Below the pieces are notes generated by a model. It ran no database searches. It was given only the letters and a program-made list of their open reading frames with translations, and was not told the DNA's origin. DNA of 7,610 nt, from the NCBI RefSeq assembly GCF_934772795.1, contig NZ_CAKVMR010000088.1, forward strand, positions 1 through 7,610, read 5' to 3'. The stretch comes from an uncultured Holdemanella sp. (GTDB taxonomy: Bacteria > Bacillota_I > Bacilli_A > Erysipelotrichales > Erysipelotrichaceae). Shown one piece after another: positions 6,024 through 7,610 of the stretch. The position numbers were made by a program, and so were the translations under genes. The first letter of the stretch is position 1. Each line of letters opens with the position of its first letter.

Positions 6024-6052
6024 AGTTTACCTAATTTTTATTTAAATTACAA
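6024..6052 (-). promoter_or_regulatory. Weak candidate promoter for ffh
   Basis: TTGTAA (6052-6047), a 17-base spacer and TAAACT (6029-6024) can be read on the minus strand across the end of the GNAT gene; each hexamer matches four of six consensus bases. Start would be near 6017. In such AT-rich sequence this could be chance, but an essential gene behind two accessory ones would be expected to have its own promoter. Confidence 0.25.
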
Positions 6053-6534
6053 TGGAAGGCCAGTCGACTTTGTCCATTTTTTAAATAAATTGTACCAACA
6101 TGCTTAAATCCATGCTTCAACATGAAATTTTGCATAGGCTTATTGTCAATATGTGTATCCATGCGAATATTATTAATTTTAGAAGAACAATACTCTAATA
6201 TAATATCTGCCATATGTTTTTTTAAACCACGAGTTGCGATACGATGAATAACACCATACGGTTCATCGTTTAGCCATTGACCATCATATATTTTATTGTA
6301 ACAAGGATCAATACCGCAATAAAATACAAAACTTGCCTGAATTCCATCTTCATCTTCTAAGACATACATTTCGTTTTTGGCAATATCTTCTGCCAATATT
6401 TCTTGTGATGGATATCCATTTGTCCATTGATTTACATTTCCCGTTGAAGCCATAAATTTTCTAGCTCTATCATAAATTTCTAATAAAACAGGCATATCTT
6501 CTAGAGTTGCCTTACGAATTAATTCTCTTGCCAT
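6031..6534 (-). CDS. GNAT-family N-acetyltransferase, substrate unknown
   Basis: The product is about 167 residues from the ATG at 6534 (MARELIRKATLEDM), or 171 from an ATG four codons upstream at 6546. I prefer the shorter form: GGATGG lies eight bases before it, and RxATxEDM is a common GNAT beginning. Numbered from the longer start, visible features are the first helix (LEIYDRARKFM, 22-32), an aromatic segment NQWTNGYPS (39-47), the central strands around YVLED and ASFVFY, the acetyl-CoA region VIHRIATRGLKKHMADIILEYC (from 99), and the C-terminal RMDTHIDNKPMQNFMLKHGFKHVGTIYL block (from 128), typical of the fold. The usual R/QxxGxG/A loop is degenerate (RGLKKH). The substrate cannot be read from sequence. 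It overlaps the end of the glycosyltransferase gene by 16 bases, suggesting coupled translation, and ends 34 bases before ffh. Confidence 0.85.
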   Translation of the reverse strand: MARELIRKATLEDMPVLLEIYDRARKFMASTGNVNQWTNGYPSQEILAEDIAKNEMYVLEDEDGIQASFVFYCGIDPCYNKIYDGQWLNDEPYGVIHRIATRGLKKHMADIILEYCSSKINNIRMDTHIDNKPMQNFMLKHGFKHVGTIYLKNGQSRLAFHCNLNKN

Positions 6535-7451
6535 TTTAAAGACCATCCAAACTTAATACATGCGATCAAACGCCACACAACATATCCAATGCGATAGAAT
6601 ATATTGATTTTTGACCAATCAATAACAGCCGGTACATAAACAGGCCGATCCTTTTTAGAATAGAAAAATATTAATGTATATAAAATCACCATATCACTAT
6701 TATAAAAATTGATGTCATAATAAAAATTTTCATTAGGGAACCATTGATGTAGACAAAGCTCCTGATATTCATAAGCAGCACGCATTTCATATGCCTGTAC
6801 AATATCCATATGATCCGTTAAAGAGCCTGGACGTTTAACATAATGATAATAACAGTTAGGCATTATTGAAACTCGATTTGCGTTATAAATTGCTTTAAAA
6901 ACTGTGTATGTATCTTCAAATCCCTTTTTCTCATCCGGAAATTTTACATCCTTAAAACAAGAAGCCGCATATAATTTTCCCCAAGGATAATTGTTAATAC
7001 CTTTATTTTGACTCAATGCTCTTAGTGCAGATAAAGAATCCATTGTCTTTTTACACATTGGACTCACAGGAATGGATAATCCCTTATACTCAATACGATA
7101 TCCACATGTAACAATATCACTATTTGTTTTTATAGCTTCATTTACCATTTTTTCAATCATATGCGGATTTAAATAATCATCACTATCCACAAATAAATAA
7201 TACTCCCCTGTTGCCTTTTCTAATGCACGATTTCGTGTTGTAGAAATACCTGCATTTTCATAGCTATAAACATGAATAAAATCATATTTAGATGCATATA
7301 ATTCAGCAATATCCAACGATGAATCTGTAGTTCCGTCATTGATAATAATGATCTCTATATTTTTGTATGTCTGTAAAAGAATAGATTCCAGACATTTCGA
7401 TAAATATTTTTCCACATTGTATACTGGAATCAATATACTCACTTTATACAT
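6519..7451 (-). CDS. Family 2 glycosyltransferase (GT-A fold), surface polysaccharide type
   Basis: The protein probably transfers a sugar from a nucleotide-sugar donor onto a glycolipid or polysaccharide precursor at the inner face of the membrane. I start it at the ATG at 7451 (MYKVSILIPVYN), six bases after a perfect AAGGAGG, giving 310 residues; a longer frame to 7505 has no such site. Motifs: VSILIPVYNVEKYLSKCLESI (from 4), IIINDGTTDSS (35-45, with donor-binding D39), NAGISTTRNRAL (66-77), and the metal-binding VDSDD (88-92). PWGKLY (156-161), FEDT (178-181) and the YHYVKRPGSLT segment (202-212) fit the EpsJ/capsular branch. An amphipathic or membrane-touching stretch (about 286-302, YRIGYVVWRLIACIKFG) ends the protein. 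Acceptor and donor cannot be told. It lies directly behind the 5S rRNA gene and overlaps the GNAT gene, an accessory pair between an rRNA operon and ffh. Confidence 0.92.
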   Translation of the reverse strand: MYKVSILIPVYNVEKYLSKCLESILLQTYKNIEIIIINDGTTDSSLDIAELYASKYDFIHVYSYENAGISTTRNRALEKATGEYYLFVDSDDYLNPHMIEKMVNEAIKTNSDIVTCGYRIEYKGLSIPVSPMCKKTMDSLSALRALSQNKGINNYPWGKLYAASCFKDVKFPDEKKGFEDTYTVFKAIYNANRVSIMPNCYYHYVKRPGSLTDHMDIVQAYEMRAAYEYQELCLHQWFPNENFYYDINFYNSDMVILYTLIFFYSKKDRPVYVPAVIDWSKINIFYRIGYVVWRLIACIKFGWSLKWQEN

Positions 7452-7457
7452 GAACGG

Positions 7458-7464
7458 CCTCCTT
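7458..7464 (-). promoter_or_regulatory. Ribosome binding site that fixes the glycosyltransferase start
   Basis: AAGGAGG on the minus strand lies six bases before the ATG at 7451, a full match to the anti-16S sequence. The alternative upstream start at 7505 would put this site inside the gene and add 18 residues not seen in family 2 enzymes. Confidence 0.85.
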
Positions 7465-7495
7465 GAATGCCACAATACAATATCCCTTAGTAAAG

Positions 7496-7524
7496 AAAAT
7501 ATCAAATTTATATATAAGAATCAA
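7496..7524 (-). promoter_or_regulatory. Candidate promoter of the glycosyltransferase-GNAT pair
   Basis: TTGATT (7524-7519), a 17-base spacer and an extended -10 TGA-TATTTT (7504-7496) are present on the minus strand; each hexamer matches four of six bases and the TGn element adds weight. Start would be near 7489, leaving a leader of about 38 bases. It lies between the 5S rRNA T tract and the gene, where a promoter is needed if the rRNA transcript ends there. Confidence 0.4.
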
Positions 7525-7533
7525 CAAAAATCT

Positions 7534-7542
7534 AAAAAAAAA
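7534..7542 (-). terminator. T9 tract directly at the 3' end of 5S rRNA
   Basis: Nine T on the minus strand follow at once after the last bases of the 5S gene (CCGGGTCC). I see no separate hairpin between the 5S and this tract or before the glycosyltransferase. The terminating stem could therefore be 5S helix I itself, formed by the two ends of the molecule; its 5' strand lies outside the window, so this is inference. Confidence 0.5.
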
Positions 7543-7610
7543 GGACCCGGCAGCTAGCTATCTTCGCAGGGGCAAGCCCAACTATTGTCGCCGTGAAAGT
7601 GCTTAACTTC
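7543..7610 (-). rRNA. rrf: 5S ribosomal RNA, 3' part only (cut by the window edge)
   Basis: The minus strand at the right edge reads GAAGTTAAGCACTTTCACGG, then a GGGC-TTG-CCCC hairpin region, CGAAGATAGCTAGC and CCGGGTCC. This aligns by eye with the 3' half of Firmicute 5S rRNA (GAAGTTAAGC in the loop B/C region, the hairpin of helices IV and V, and the 3' strand of helix I). About 68 of an expected 110-117 bases are present; the 5' part lies beyond 7610. The exact 3' end is set by where the T tract begins and is uncertain by a few bases. It implies that an rRNA operon lies immediately upstream of this window's genes. Confidence 0.93.

Noticed and set aside
7339..7557. Plus-strand open frame of 72 codons over the start of the glycosyltransferase and into the 5S rRNA
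   Set aside because: It runs through the promoter, the T9 tract and the end of the 5S gene on the opposite strand, which no real protein gene would be expected to do.
1..7610. CRISPR array, insertion sequence, attachment site or tRNA gene
   Set aside because: Reading both strands I saw no spaced direct repeats, no transposase or integrase motifs and no cloverleaf-like sequence; the 5S end could be an integration point, but no repeated copy of its 3' end is visible near ffh.

Overview
The window looks like chromosome from a low-GC Firmicute. The strongest grounds are the conserved block ffh - rpsP - khpA - rimM - trmD - rplS - lepB - rbgA - rnhB, the AT-rich composition, and strong AGGAGG-type ribosome binding sites. 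The divergence of the proteins from Bacillus and Clostridium would fit an Erysipelotrichia-like lineage, but that placement is inference. Every gene I accept lies on the minus strand, so transcription runs from high to low coordinates.

Layout in the direction of transcription. At the far right (7543-7610) is the 3' half of a 5S rRNA gene, the end of an rRNA operon that enters from outside the window. It is followed by a run of nine T, a candidate promoter, a family 2 glycosyltransferase (6519-7451) and an overlapping GNAT acetyltransferase (6031-6534). Next come ffh (SRP GTPase), a terminator hairpin with a strong promoter embedded in it, then rpsP (S16) and khpA (KH-domain RNA chaperone) joined by TAATG. 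A short hairpin plus T7 tract separates khpA from rimM-trmD (joined by ATGA). A promoter and a structured leader of L19 type precede rplS, which ends in its own terminator. The last unit is lepB - rbgA - rnhB (TAGTG overlap, then an 11-nt overlap), closed by a terminator at 30-65.

Functionally the core is translation and secretion: ribosomal proteins S16 and L19, 30S maturation (RimM), 50S maturation (RbgA), tRNA m1G37 methylation (TrmD), co-translational targeting (Ffh) and signal peptide removal (LepB), with RNase HII for genome upkeep. The glycosyltransferase-acetyltransferase pair is the only accessory-looking content; it sits where ylxM would commonly precede ffh.

I see no mobile element, CRISPR array, tRNA or clearly new system. 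The points most worth attention are regulatory: the overlapping terminator/promoter before rpsP, the attenuator-like hairpin running into the rimM ribosome binding site, the L19 leader with two competing folds, and the 5S gene whose 3' end runs directly into a T tract.
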